DNA of 64,000 bases from Dallia pectoralis. Its lineage: Eukaryota; Chordata; Actinopteri; Esociformes; Umbridae. How positions within the stretch are numbered: position 1 is the first letter of the stretch; the number at the start of each line of letters is the position of its first letter. Below, in pieces: positions 13,701-26,009 of the stretch. The notes below the pieces were generated by a model that had not been told where the DNA came from, did not search any database, and worked only from the letters and a program-made list of their open reading frames with translations. A program made the translations under genes and the position numbers. The stretch covers positions 17,334,507 through 17,398,506 of the forward strand of contig CM055743.1 in NCBI GenBank assembly GCA_029465975.1, given 5' to 3'.

Positions 13701-16590
13701 AGTATAATGTACAAATACTCCCACATATCACCCTGAGACAGTATAATGTACAAATACTCCCACATATCACCCTGGGACAGTATAATGTACAAATACTCCC
13801 ACATATCAGCCTGGGACAGTATAATGTACAAATACTCCCACATATCACCCTGGGACAGTATAATGTACAAATACTCCCACATATCAGCCTGGGACAGTAT
13901 AATGTACAAATACTCCCACATATCGCCCTGGGACAGTATAATGTACAAATACTCCCACATATCGCCCTGGGACAGTATAATGTACAAATACTCCCACATA
14001 TCACCCTGGGACAGTTTAATGTACAAATACTCCCACATATCACCCTGGGACAGTATAATGTACAAATACTCCCACATATCACCCTGGGACAGTATAATGT
14101 ACAAATACTCCCACATATCACCCTGGGACAGTATAATGTACAAATACTCCCACATATCACCCTGGGACAGTATAATGTACAAATACTCCCACATATCACC
14201 CTGGGACAGTATAATGTACAAATACTCCCACATATCACCCTGGGACAGTATAATGTACAAATACTCCCACATATCACCCTGGGACAGTATAATGTACAAA
14301 TACTCCCACATATCACCCTGGGACAGTATAATGTACAAATACTCCCACATATCACCCTGGGACAGTATAATGTACAAATACTCCCACATATCACCCTGGG
14401 ACAGTATAATGTACAAATACTCCCACATATCACCCTGGGACAGTATAATGTACAAATACTCCCACATATCACCCTGGGACAGTATAATGTACAAATACTC
14501 CCACATATCACCCTGGGACAGTATAATGTACAAATACTCCCACATATCACCCTGGGACAGTATAATGTACAAATACTCCCACATATCACCCTGGGACAGT
14601 ATAATGTACAAATACTCCCACATATCACCCTGGGACAGTATAATGTACAAATACTCCCACATATCACCCTGGGGCAGTATAATGTACAAATACTCCCACA
14701 TATCACCCTGGGACAGTATAATGTACAAATACTCCCACATATCACCCTGGGACAGTATAATGTACAAATACTCCCACATATCACCCTGGGACAGTATAAT
14801 GTACAAATACTCCCACATATCACCCTGGGACAGTATAATGTACAAATACTCCCACATATCACCCTGGGACAGTTTAATGTACAAATACTCCCACATATCA
14901 CCCTGGGACAGTATAATGTACAAATACTCCCACATATCACCCTGGGACAGTATAATGTACAAATACTCCCACATATCACCCTGGGACAGTATAATGTACA
15001 AATACTCCCACATATCACCCTGGGGCAGTATAATGTACAAATACTCCCACATATCACCCTGGGACAGTATAATGTACAAATACTCCCACATATCGCCCTG
15101 GGACAGTATAATGTACAAATACTCCCACATATCGCCCTGGGACAGTATAATGTACAAATACTCCCACATATCACCCTGGGACAGTATAATGTACAAATAC
15201 TCCCACATATCACCCTGGGACAGTATAATGTACAAATACTCCCACATATCACCCTGGGGCAGTATAATGTACAAATACTCCCACATATCACCCTGGGACA
15301 GTATAATGTACAAATACTCCCACATATCACCCTGGGACAGTATAATGTACAAATACTCCCACATATCACCCTGGGACAGTATAATGTACAAATACTCCCA
15401 CATATCACCCTGGGACAGTATAATGTACAAATACTCCCACATATCACCCTGGGACAGTATAATGTACAAATACTCCCACATATCACCCTGGGACAGTATA
15501 ATGTACAAATACTCCCACATATCACCCTGGGACAGTTTAATGTACAAATACTCCCACATATCACCCTGGGACAGTTTAATGTACAAATACTCCCACATAT
15601 CACCCTGGGACAGTTTAATGTACAAATACTCCCACATATCACCCTGGGGCAGTATAATGTACAAATACTCCCACATATCACCCTGGGGCAGTATAATGTA
15701 CAAATACTCCCACATATCACCCTGGGACAGTATAATGTACAAATACTCCCACATATCACCCTGGGACAGTATAATGTACAAATACTCCCACATATCACCC
15801 TGGGACAGTTTAATGTACAAATACTCCCACATATCACCCTGGGACAGTATAATGTACAAATACTCCCACATATCACCCTGGGACAGTATAATGTACAAAT
15901 ACTCCCACATATCACCCTGGGGCAGTATAATGTACAAATACTCCCACATATCAGCCTGGGACAGTATAATGTACAAATACTCCCACATATCACCCTGGGG
16001 CAGTATAATGTACAAATACTCCCACATATCACCCTGGGGCAGTATAATGTACAAATACTCCCACATATCACCCTGGGGCAGTATAATGTACAAATACTCC
16101 CACATATCACCCTGGGACAGTATAATGTACAAATACTCCCACATATCACCCTGGGACAGTATAATGTACAAATACTCCCACATATCACCCTGGGACAGTA
16201 TAATGTACAAATACTCCCACATATCACCCTGGGACAGTATAATGTACAAATACTCCCACATATCGCCCTGGGACAGTATAATGTACAAATACTCCCACAT
16301 ATCACCCTGGGACAGTTTAATGTACAAATACTCCCACATATCACCCTGGGACAGTATAATGTACAAATACTCCCACATATCACCCTGGGACAGTATAATG
16401 TACAAATACTCCCACATATCACCCTGGGACAGTATAATGTACAAATACTCCCACATATCACCCTGGGACAGTATAATGTACAAATACTCCCACATATCGC
16501 CCTGGGACAGTATAATGTACAAATACTCCCACATATCACCCTGGGACAGTATAATGTACAAATACTCCCACATATCACCCTGCCAGGGAC
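10790..16590. repeat. Giant 39-bp minisatellite, about 148 copies, with higher-order blocks
   Basis: 5.8 kb of nearly identical 39-bp units. Recurrent variants: GGGACA/GGGGCA, GTATAATG/GTTTAATG, ATCACCCT/ATCAGCCT/ATCGCCCT and a rare CTGAGACA. Five junctions (near 10869, 10913, 11151, 11430 and 16581) carry an extra CCAG, giving 43-bp units and the palindrome CCCTGCCAGGG. Four are in the first 640 bp and one closes the array. Marker variants recur at 1950-bp and 3003-bp offsets, so multi-unit blocks were duplicated. Each common unit holds an inverted repeat AGTAT...ATACT. Because 39 is divisible by three and the unit lacks stops in most frames, very long open frames (up to about 1840 codons on both strands) arise. 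Their 13-residue repeats are not credible proteins. Confidence 0.98.
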
Positions 16591-16947
16591 AATAGAGCTT
16601 CTGAAGTCACTGTGGGTCATATGAATGAAAGCTAAATGTATTTTAGCTTCGCGCCACACATATCAGTGGGAATTGGTTCGCTGCTAGTGCGTTCCTGGTG
16701 GGTGAGTTCTGGTGGAGGCCGGGCCAATTGTCAGAGAAGGCTGTAGCGAAAACTGTTGGGCTTTTATTCCTTCTGCAGGACTACAGCAATGTACTCAACC
16801 AGAGAAAATCAGACACACAAACCAACACGTTTTCACGGTGTCAAGCAAATATTCGGCATTTGTTCAGGTGACAAATGTCCACGGAGGAAGTCAAAGCAAA
16901 AATCTAGCAGTGATGTGGAAACTCGAATAACAGTGAGTCCCTGAAAG
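16591..16947. other. Unique sequence between minisatellite and hAT end
   Basis: About 360 bp of unique DNA after the 39-bp array. Two overlapping frames of 62-72 codons have no recognisable domain. Confidence 0.5.
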
Positions 16948-17075
16948 CAGGGCCGGCCGAGACCGTTTGGCGCCCCTGTGATCTCTATACTTCTTTATTC
17001 AGGGGGCCCTGCCTGATAGGTACAGGAGTAACTACCCAGGGGGGCCCCATGATGCGCGCTGCGACCTGCCGACAC
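16948..17075. mobile_element. hAT-like transposon end (fragment)
   Basis: Begins CAGGGCCGGCCGAGACC followed by TTTGGCGCCCC, the order seen at the tip of a common vertebrate hAT non-autonomous family (CAGGGCCGGC... then GGCGCCC). Further GGGGGCCC words follow to about 17050. No matching inverted terminus or 8-bp target duplication was found, so the right limit is approximate and the element is probably truncated. Confidence 0.5.
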
Positions 17076-17188
17076 GCTACATGTTTTGAGGGCTGCTGTG
17101 CACATAGTATCAGTGCTGTTGCCGTTTGTTCGTGTGATATAAAAGTGTTATTCGTTCGTTCGTAATGAGGATGAAGTACACGCTGGTT

Positions 17189-17270
17189 GCATCGGCCGAA
17201 ATGTCCGCGGTGTGCAGGTCGTTTAGCATTGACCGAAATCGGCAATGTACAGGTCGTTTAGCATCGGCTG
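17189..17270. repeat. Imperfect ~36-bp tandem duplication
   Basis: Two imperfect copies (17189-17225 and 17226-17260) share GTCGTTTA at their ends and GCAT...CCGAAAT near their starts. A third partial copy begins at 17261. It lies just right of the hAT-like end and may belong to the same decayed element. Confidence 0.7.
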
Positions 17271-19538
17271 TAGTAATCTGGTCAAGTTGCATGCCCTTTA
17301 AGGCTAGGGTTTAAGGTTTACTGTTTGGGTTACTCATTAATAGTTGTTAATGGTTAAGGTTTGGAGAAGGCAAGAAACAGAACCAGTGGCAGCCATATAC
17401 TGTATCTACATTATAGTTTATACATCACAGAGCTTAATTCGAAAAATCCTTCCGCTGCCAAATCACACGTCCATTATTTCAGTGCAAAACACCATAGCAA
17501 ACTGTCTGTCTGTTTTTATATAACACTCACTATTGCCCATGGTGAAAAAAAGTGTATGCACACTGTATGTATTATTTTTTCCACGTTGGGCTTAATAAAC
17601 ATCAAAGCTAATCTCTCCCACCAACCCAACCACTGCATCGTAAAAAGGTCCAAACCTGTATGACCGGAGGTCAGGTCAACTGCCCCAGCCGTGAGCTCCG
17701 TGAAGCACAACCGATCGGCCGGGCCTGTCATCATTGCCCAACACAGCTAACATTCAGGCACTCTAACTCCAGTCCGGTCCGCCGTACAAGCACTCAGCGT
17801 GCTCAAAGTGTGTCTGTAAACACCCAGCCCCGGGTCGTATTCAAGATTACAGAGATTTTCTCTACAGCTTCATCTGTGGACAAGCACACTGCTATCCCTG
17901 GCAGGTTGCTATGGCTACGGGTTATATTGCTCCTCCCACATCCACAGACCTCTCAGCCAATGGCATATCATGGAAGTCTTCATAGAGTTCTTGAAGACTA
18001 AGGGTATTCTCAACAATCCGTATAACCTGTAGAAGCCTTGAAGCTTCTCAATCATCGGTCTAGAGAAACCATAAAGACCTGATGCCAAGCTTCTACGGGG
18101 AGAACCAGACCTAGCAGTTCAAGAGTCAGACCACACTGTTAAATATACTCCAGGTTTAGGAATACAACTGTTTCGTACAGTGAATAATAAGAGTTGTCAA
18201 TATGATCTTGTTTGCATTCACGCAACGCACACATAAAACTAAGTCACTAAACGCTACATAAACTTTGCCCTGACTGAACACCATAATACGATTGTGACTT
18301 AGGAATCGTTCGTTTAGCAAACAACTCCTGTGGACGAAGTAGCATTGAACAGAAGACTCCTCCAACGGGGCATAAGGGGAAATAAACTTCGGCACACAGG
18401 CTTAAACAACAACACTGACAAGAAACTGCTTAACTTTCCTCATTATGGCAGGCAGCCTAACAGTTGTAAAGCAAACCGAATATCTCCTTCAAGCCTAGCT
18501 GCTATAATGATAATCTATCTAATTAGGACAGAAAGTGACATTTCAAAAACAAAGGGTGTGGAGAAAGTGAAGGGGGACCCGAATGCATGGAAAGTCATTG
18601 GTAACACATTCTCGCGTATCCCCAAACCTATACACACATGCACACACACATGCACAGGGCATAAAACAAAAGTCCTCCGGGAGAGTTGAGGAAGAGCGAA
18701 AGTCTGCGGAGAATGTTGGCGAATGAATGTCTCAGATATGGAAATGCCATAATTGTCTCAAGTCATAAAACATGTATAAGCGTATTAAAGAGTCAGCCTG
18801 CATGAGTATCACGAAGACCACAATGCACTTGGATATATTAATTGGGCCAACGCGCTGTGCTCTCGCCGGGTACCGTTGGCCCTAAAGACAACGGAGACGA
18901 ACGGGAGAAATGACAACAACAAAATATAACGGAAATGCAGAAAAAAACCCGGAGCACCTTTCCCATAGTCGTGAAAGGAAAACGCATATAAGGGTAATTA
19001 GAGGTGCCTTCATTCTTCTGATAGATAGTCGAGACTGGTGGGGGGGGCATTAGTTCTTTCTAGGCTGTTGGGTGAGGTCAGTGTTAAGCTTTGCCACTGA
19101 AACCATGAAAACTATCATTAGACACACATTTGTTTTTTCTAAATGTTTTTACTTTTAACAGAAAAATTGGACTTTATGCTTATTTGTTGACCAGTATCAT
19201 CTTCTCCAAAAAGCCTAATTCAAGGTGTAGGTGTTTAGTAGCTGTTTGCATCATCTTGATATATAGATATATACACTGTATGTAGCCAGGAAACTACACT
19301 TGGCTAACATTGTTTGTGATATATAATTCATGGTCATGTATTGCAATAAAATATTCAACAGCAAAACAAGAGATACAGCAAAGCAGAAGACACAACAGAT
19401 GCTTAGGCGTGAGAAATCAGAGAGAGAGAGAAACACAGGCTTATTGGCTAGAGGACAGACCGCCGGTGAGTTTTGTGAAAGCTGACGTGCGATGAGAGAT
19501 TCTATCAAAAGGACAGTTGTATCTTTAAGATTTCAAAT
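17271..19538. other. Unique sequence, no gene recognised
   Basis: AT-rich unique DNA. Frames of 100-119 codons (17361-17663, 17660-18001, 18330-18689) have no domain and no codon-level sign of selection that I can see. A short GA run lies near 19416-19432. Confidence 0.5.
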
Positions 19539-19830
19539 GTTTTCTGTGGGCGCCGAGGCGATGATTCGTAGAGATGATATCCTTTCTCAAAATCAAAGCA
19601 ATATTATTCCACCTGGGTTGATTTAATTGGCGAGATGGCCATTTAAATGGTATTAAAATTAATGCAGGCAGATTAACGCGCGCTGGAGAACACGGGACGC
19701 GGGGCTGTCTGATGCCCATGTTAGATTTCCCCGTGGCATCAGAAGCGTGACAGTAGCCTGCCAGCTGAGCTCTGCCACACAATGCCCTGGGCAACTGAAA
19801 TGTTAATAGGGCCGCTAATATGCCATTTCA
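19539..19830. promoter_or_regulatory. Candidate conserved non-coding element
   Basis: Dense in homeodomain-type cores (TTTAATTGG, ATTAAAATTAATG, GATTAACGCG) mixed with CpG-rich words. It contains a perfect 12-bp palindrome CCATTTAAATGG at 19639-19650. The texture differs from flanking AT-rich DNA and resembles vertebrate enhancers. Inference only. Confidence 0.33.
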
Positions 19831-22268
19831 TTTGCCCACAACCTGTAAATATCACTTAGCGTCACCAGAAACAAAAGCACTAGTGACCGCCACATCTTTT
19901 GTTCACTGGGATCCCAATGCTGCTACTTGGGACTGTTCTGGTGCATTACCCCTCATAGCGACAATGCTATTCTATTTTACGCTGAACTACATAAAAAGAG
20001 GCGATATAACTATCTGTAATGTTTAAGTATCGGGAATACGACATTGGTCCAGATAGTGTGAGAAAAGAATTGGCATGTCTCCCTCAGAGTTACGGTTAGT
20101 GGCGCTTGTTTGTGCAAAACTTGGCACACATAGTCAGCATTTTCTTTATGTCATTAGGACAATTGACTTCTCAGCGATCTGTGCTGAAGAAGAGTGGAAC
20201 GGTTGAGACAGAAGTATTACTGCAACACTGGTGGCGAAAAACGCCCCGCCATTATAGCAAATCAATTTAAACTGGCAACTCTCGTAGTCTGGTGGCACGC
20301 TTGTAATTGCACAAAGTTCAGCTCAATTGTGCAGCGGGATAAAAATATGAACTGGCTAGCCAAAAGACATGCATAAATGTGACAGTAATGCGCTGGAACG
20401 GCCCAGCAAGATATACAACTCTTCATCTCCCTTCGACAACCTAGCCTGCTTATTGTCGTACATTAGAACATTACGACGCTTTCAGAATCCCGTTAATACA
20501 TCTCATTGGCATACAATGTCCATTAGATTGGTGTGTTGAATTTTAGATGACCGCCAGAGCACCGGAGAAAACCCTCATTACTTCAAATTCTATCAATCAC
20601 TCATCGTCGAACGGCCGCATTGTGTCTGCTCGCACGCCGCAACGGGCTTCACGTTGATTATGGAGATCGCCGTTAAATCGGCAGAACAATGAGGACTCCT
20701 CCTAGTCACTGTTTCATTAGTATTGACATGCTGCATTATTTAAAGTACTTGAATCTATTCGTCTCTCCGGGGTTTCGGAAGTGCCAAGTAGGGTTACGTA
20801 CTAGTGAGCCACTCATGCTGTCGCAACGTCTATATCTATCGTATGTGTCTCATAACGAAATCCGATTTTTAGCATGAAGTTGTTGTCATGTGCCGTCTCG
20901 ACCTGCGCCACTACACGTTCGATGCGAGAGGTCAGATGTGTTCTCCAAGATCATGGTCCAACCGTAGTATTTATAGATACGTTATATCAGAACAATTGCC
21001 AATAGGTAAAACGAAAGAATACCATCAAATCCCTCTCAATACTTGAGCTAGTTTGACTTGAGTGACTGAGTTAGCAGAGGTTGGCTAACTAGATCACAAG
21101 TTCCAATGTATGACTAGCCAGCATGGCTACCACGTTTAAAAGAACAGATAATCAGTACTAAGCGTTGCAAAACTAATATTAATATTAGTTATTAATATAT
21201 GATATATATTAATATTAATACCAATTGGGTCGGGTCTGTGGCTTGCTGATATCACTGCCGCTTTCTGACAGGCTTTTTACGACAGGGATCCACCTGCTTC
21301 CTTCTATCCGGGACGAGTTTTACAAAAATGGATGCCATATCCCACCTCTGACACCAGTTCATATTGCCCCCTAAACAAACCTTGTAATTTGCATCAACCG
21401 CTGTGGCAGCAGACCTAAGGAAAAGAAAACGGTCAGTGATTCTGCTGTGCTTCACCAGAGGTCCGTCAGACACGCACCTGACCTGAGGAAAAGGAGCCTG
21501 ATTTTGGTGACAGCGAATGTGTTGATGTTCGGTTTCCATCAGGGAACCAGAAGGATGAGAGTGGATGGAAGAGAAGTCAGTGAACAGGAAAACATTCAGC
21601 CGTTATATCGGAGAAACATCGATGCTGACGCACAAACAACAATTGAGTTAAACTAGTGTCAAAAATAAAATATACAGTATATACAAGACGACCACAGAGT
21701 AGTTACAATAGAGTCGGAGAAATACAGTAGTTACAATAAAGTAGTAACGATATAGTAGTATCCATGGAATAGAATGGAGGCAGGATGTACGTTTAAAAGT
21801 CCCTGGTGAACACAAACAATGACCACAATTCCATTGACAGAAGCATCCGCACATAAAATGTTCACTGGGGTCTAAATAGAGAACCCAGGCTAGGGCATGA
21901 TATTACTATCTGCATATCGAGTTCGCTTTTCCGAGGAGTAAGCGAAGGCTGCCATTGAACATAGGTGTCTGCTTTAAATATAAATCAGTTTCCTTCTAGT
22001 TCAAGTTGTTCCATTAATTATTCAGCGAGAGTGGGGTGTGTGTGTGTGGGGGTGCATTAACGACTTGATCTAAATGTGATATGAGTGGAGATCATGACGT
22101 GCGACTGAGATGATAATTGATATTATAATGGAGGATGGGACGATGGCAACAAATAATAATTAAAAGATAAATAAATTATGGCGGTAAAACTCTTAGTGCA
22201 GCTGAATAAAACGGCACGCTCGCTTCACTAAGCCAGCTGGGAATCCATGAAAAAAGGAATAAAGTAAA
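19831..22268. other. Unique sequence including AT-rich palindromes, no gene recognised
   Basis: No gene recognised. A CpG/TAAT-mixed block at about 20440-20690 could be another conserved element. An AT-rich double palindrome lies at 21171-21213. On the minus strand around 21390-21430 a pyrimidine tract ending in AG precedes a short open stretch. It resembles a splice acceptor, but no exon can be supported. Confidence 0.45.
21171..21213. repeat. Adjacent AT-rich palindromes
   Basis: A perfect 20-bp palindrome AACTAATATTAATATTAGTT occupies 21171-21190. It is followed at once by ATTAATATAT (21191-21200), spacer GAT, and its exact reverse complement ATATATTAAT (21204-21213). Such DNA can melt or extrude cruciforms. 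No function is shown. Confidence 0.85.
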
Positions 22269-23172
22269 ATACACCAGCTATATACACCAGCCAAATACAC
22301 CAGCCAAATACACCAGCCAAATACACCAGCTATATACACCAGCTAAATACACCAGCCAAATACACCAGCTATATACACCAGCCAAATACACCAGCCAAAT
22401 ACACCAGCTATATACACCAGCTAAATACACCAGCTAAATACACCAGCTAAATACACCAGCCAAATACACCAGCTATATACACCAGCCAAATACACCAGCC
22501 AAATACACCAGCTATATACACCAGCTAAATACACCAGCCAAATACACCAGCCAAATACACCAGCTAAATACACCAGCCAAATACACCAGCTATATACACC
22601 AGCTATATACACCAGCCAAATACACCAGCCAAATACACCAGCTAAATACACCAGCCAAATACACCAGCCAAATACACCAGCCAAATACACCAGCTAAATA
22701 CACCAGCCAAATACACCAGCTATATACACCAGCCAAATACACCAGCCAAATACACCAGCTATATACACCAGCTAAATACACCAGCCAAATACACCAGCCA
22801 AATACACCAGCTAAATACACCAGCCAAATACACCAGCTATATACACCAGCCAAATACACCAGCCAAATACACCAGCCAAATACACCAGCTAAATACACCA
22901 GCTAAATACACCAGCCAAATACACCAGCTATATACACCAGCCAAATACACCAGCCAAATACACCAGCTATATACACCAGCTAAATACACCAGCCAAATAC
23001 ACCAGCCAAATACACCAGCCAAATACACCAGCTAAATACACCAGCCAAATACACCAGCTATATACACCAGCTAAATACACCAGCCAAATACACCAGCCAA
23101 ATACACCAGCTATATACACCAGCTAAATACACCAGCCAAATACACCAGCAAAATACACTAGCCAAATACACC
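22269..23172. repeat. 13-bp minisatellite, about 69 copies
   Basis: Tandem 13-bp units of three forms, all ending ACACCAG: CCAAAT-, CTATAT- and CTAAAT-. The order of forms is not random; a run of about nine units recurs several times, indicating block duplication. The minus strand stays open and would give an aromatic Trp/Tyr/Val repeat, which I regard as spurious. The final units are degenerate (AGCAAAAT, CACTAGCC). Confidence 0.96.
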
Positions 23173-24438
23173 ACCTAGAAACATACACTGGCAACCAGCT
23201 TGGAGCCTAAACACACAGCCAGTCACATATAACTCGCTGTTGTGTCTTAAGATCCCGGCTCGATACATAGCATCAGACAGCAGCTAGAAACTGTAATTAT
23301 AACCTGCTACTCCGAGAAACAACTCCCGCTAGATGCTCACAAACAGAAGCCGACTACAAACAGATGAATAAACACATATCTACAACCAGCGAGAGACTCT
23401 AAACACAATTTCACCATATTGCAACGCTAGGCCATTTTATGACAGTATCTGGTGTGAATAACCACATGTGCATTTGAACGTTTTACTTCTATCCGACTTC
23501 CTGGATTCTGGCACTTCAGGGTCAGTATGTGGGTTCTGTAATCGTGGCTTCAGAATAACATCTCCCGCCTGACAACTAACGTAACCCCGCAAGTCATTGC
23601 CCCGACGACACCCCCGGTTCCACTCCCGCACGCTCTCCTCCCGCCACCGAGCAGCCAGATGCACGGATATCGGAGAGAAAAAAACAGTTCGGATCTGCAT
23701 AAAAACTGCTCTAGTGCAGAAAGCGGGGCCCATCTGGAAGACATCGAACCGAAATGAAGTTGTACGAAACCATTACATCGATAATAAAGCTAATTTTTAT
23801 GGTTCTGACAAGTATGTAATTATGTTCAGTGGTGCTTTTCAGATTTTATCACAGTCAATAAACCACAGTGCTAATTTCATTCCCGTTTGACATATTTACA
23901 TGGGAAAAATGTGATTGGAGGGAATTAGCTATCCCGAAAGCTTTGATACATCGCTTTTAACGATCTGTGACCCTCTGCCCGTTGCGCTTTCCGTTTGCCG
24001 CTGTCGATCTCTGGGGAGATTTGCTTCCTGGGTGACCTCTTCAGACAGGGGATGTCATCTAGACCGGGTCATCAAGTAGACATTAACAGTTTCCTATTCT
24101 CATCTCTTTCTAATCCTCCGCCTCGTTCAAACGGGAATATCTGGGCGACTGTGATGAGTCGGAGACCCACACACTCCGTTACTTTAGTGAAAAACGTACG
24201 AGATCAGACGGAAGTCTGGCTAAAAAATGTTGGCCTTCGGAACAAGAACAAACAACGAGGGACGAACATCTGATGGGTTTCAAGAAAATATAATGACATT
24301 TTGATATACTGTTTCTAAGGGAGTTCTGACACACAGCCAAATTTTACCGCTGCCTGAAACATGACAGAGCTCTCAAAATGCTACTCTACAGCTGCTTAGA
24401 AAAACGGCAGACAACCACGAACCCGGGCACAATATTTT
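23173..24438. other. Unique sequence, no gene recognised
   Basis: Unique DNA. Overlapping frames at 23437-23890 on both strands lie in a CpG-rich patch (about 23540-23740). No domain recognised. Confidence 0.5.
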
Positions 24439-25340
24439 ATGAAGACACCGTTGACCACATTTCCGTTTCACAAAATTCTGACTCAAGGCCGAGCGACCAA
24501 AATCTCTGTCCGTCGATTTGACAGGCTCCAATTTGTCACGACTCATCTGAGAGACAATGCTGACAAGAAGTTACATCGGCGCTGGACTTTTCATTCGCAA
24601 GCCGATATTTGTTTGCTAGTTCTTAGCCGAAAGGGCGATGTGTGCCCCCAGTCAGGGGGGTTGAGAGGACCCCAAGACGCGGTCTGTGTGTTAGACAAGC
24701 GTCCTGCTGGGCCGCGCCCCCTAATCAGAGGGACGCAAGAGACTCTGAATCCTCTTCCCCCAGCAAGGACTCTAAAAGCACAGGAATATGGGATAAGTTA
24801 TGGCCCTCTGTTGTCCTCTCCACATCGCCATGGCTACATCGAGCTGACGCAAACAAAAATAAACGGTTTCTTCTCCCCTCTTTTATGTTCATGGTCATTT
24901 TTGACAGAGGACGGCGCTTTCATTCTTTTACGCTTTTTTATAATCGTCGTAACAGCCCTCTCCTCCCGGGCTACGAGCCCGTCCTTTCCCGAAGGGGACC
25001 GCGTACGACTGTAATTGCCTGCCTCATTAGTTATTTTTTCACACGAGGGACGGAGGGCAATTCATTTTATCACTTAATTTTGTCACCGAACCGCGGCGTC
25101 TACCTGCTATTGACGCGGACGCCGTTCGGGGGGCTAATTTTCCAGCCGAATTAATTGACGGAGCTCAAAAATACATCAACATATCACCGGATTACGGGAC
25201 AAATTGTAGCAACGAGGAAATCAATTGTGCCCCTGTCGCCAGGACCCACGACCACTGCGGGCGATGTTTCGGACAGCTCGCAGTGAGACGGACTTCCGTG
25301 GCAGGCCGTGATTCATGTATTTATTTGGGACGAGGACATT
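24439..25340. other. GC-richer block with two long overlapping open frames; possible conserved element
   Basis: Two plus-strand frames overlap: 24439-25014 (191 codons) and 24642-25154 (170 codons). Neither resembles a known domain. Two frames open together point to local composition poor in stops, not to a gene. The right part (about 24930-25340) has CpG/TAAT-mixed enhancer-like texture (TTAATTGACGGAG and similar). A lineage-specific gene is not excluded but is unsupported. Confidence 0.35.
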
Positions 25341-26009
25341 AATCAGAATGAGTTACAAATGACCCCCCGGCGGGTCGGACCCGTTTACCCAGCCCCCCCC
25401 CACCACACACTTCTCCCTCTCGCTACTCATGTCTACAGATCACAGAGCTCTGGTCTGACCTAATCCATCCAGCGAGAAATCAATAGCACCCGAGTACCAG
25501 CAAGAATACTAAATAGTTCTAGAAACAGCTGCGGTAACAAATGTTATTGTGGGATTCCCCTTTTACATTTTACAGTTAAATAACAAATTGTAGGGAAACT
25601 AACACTGCGAAAAGACTACAGAGTAAAACACATGTTAATTTCTCATGCCCGTTGAGGTCGATACTCAAATTATTTTTTGAATGTCTCTCCACGCAGGCTC
25701 TGTGAAAAATGTATTGAGAAACAGTAACATAGACACAGAATGAGCTGAAGCAGAAATCTTATTTTGGTCTTCCGTTCGGTCCAACACAAGGCGGTCAATT
25801 GGAAATAGAGAAATGTGGCTTCAAAATTATCATGATATTATTTAGTCTGGTAGGTATAGGCATATTAGCAAATTAAGTTGTTTGACTTTTTACTTTCTAC
25901 TTCAGTGTAGCCTAGCCATAATCTGTTATACATGTGGAGTAACATTCTGTATGTGACAGAACGGTGTTATTTTAATTTCTGTCAATAAAATCATTCCTAT
26001 GAAACCACC
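25341..26009. other. Unique AT-rich sequence, no gene recognised
   Basis: C-rich run near 25380-25410, then AT-rich unique DNA up to the solo LTR. Nothing recognised. Confidence 0.55.

Noticed and set aside
10887..16659. Very long open frames (up to about 1840 codons) on both strands
   Set aside because: They arise because the 39-bp unit is a multiple of three and lacks stops. Every frame shows the same 13-residue monotony, both strands are open, and there is no unique N- or C-terminal domain.
21390..21430. Splice-acceptor-like pyrimidine tract on the minus strand
   Set aside because: A single motif without a recognisable exon; such matches are common by chance.
22421..23028. Trp/Tyr/Val-rich minus-strand repeat frames
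   Set aside because: Direct translation of the 13-bp array, with no start context or flanking domain.
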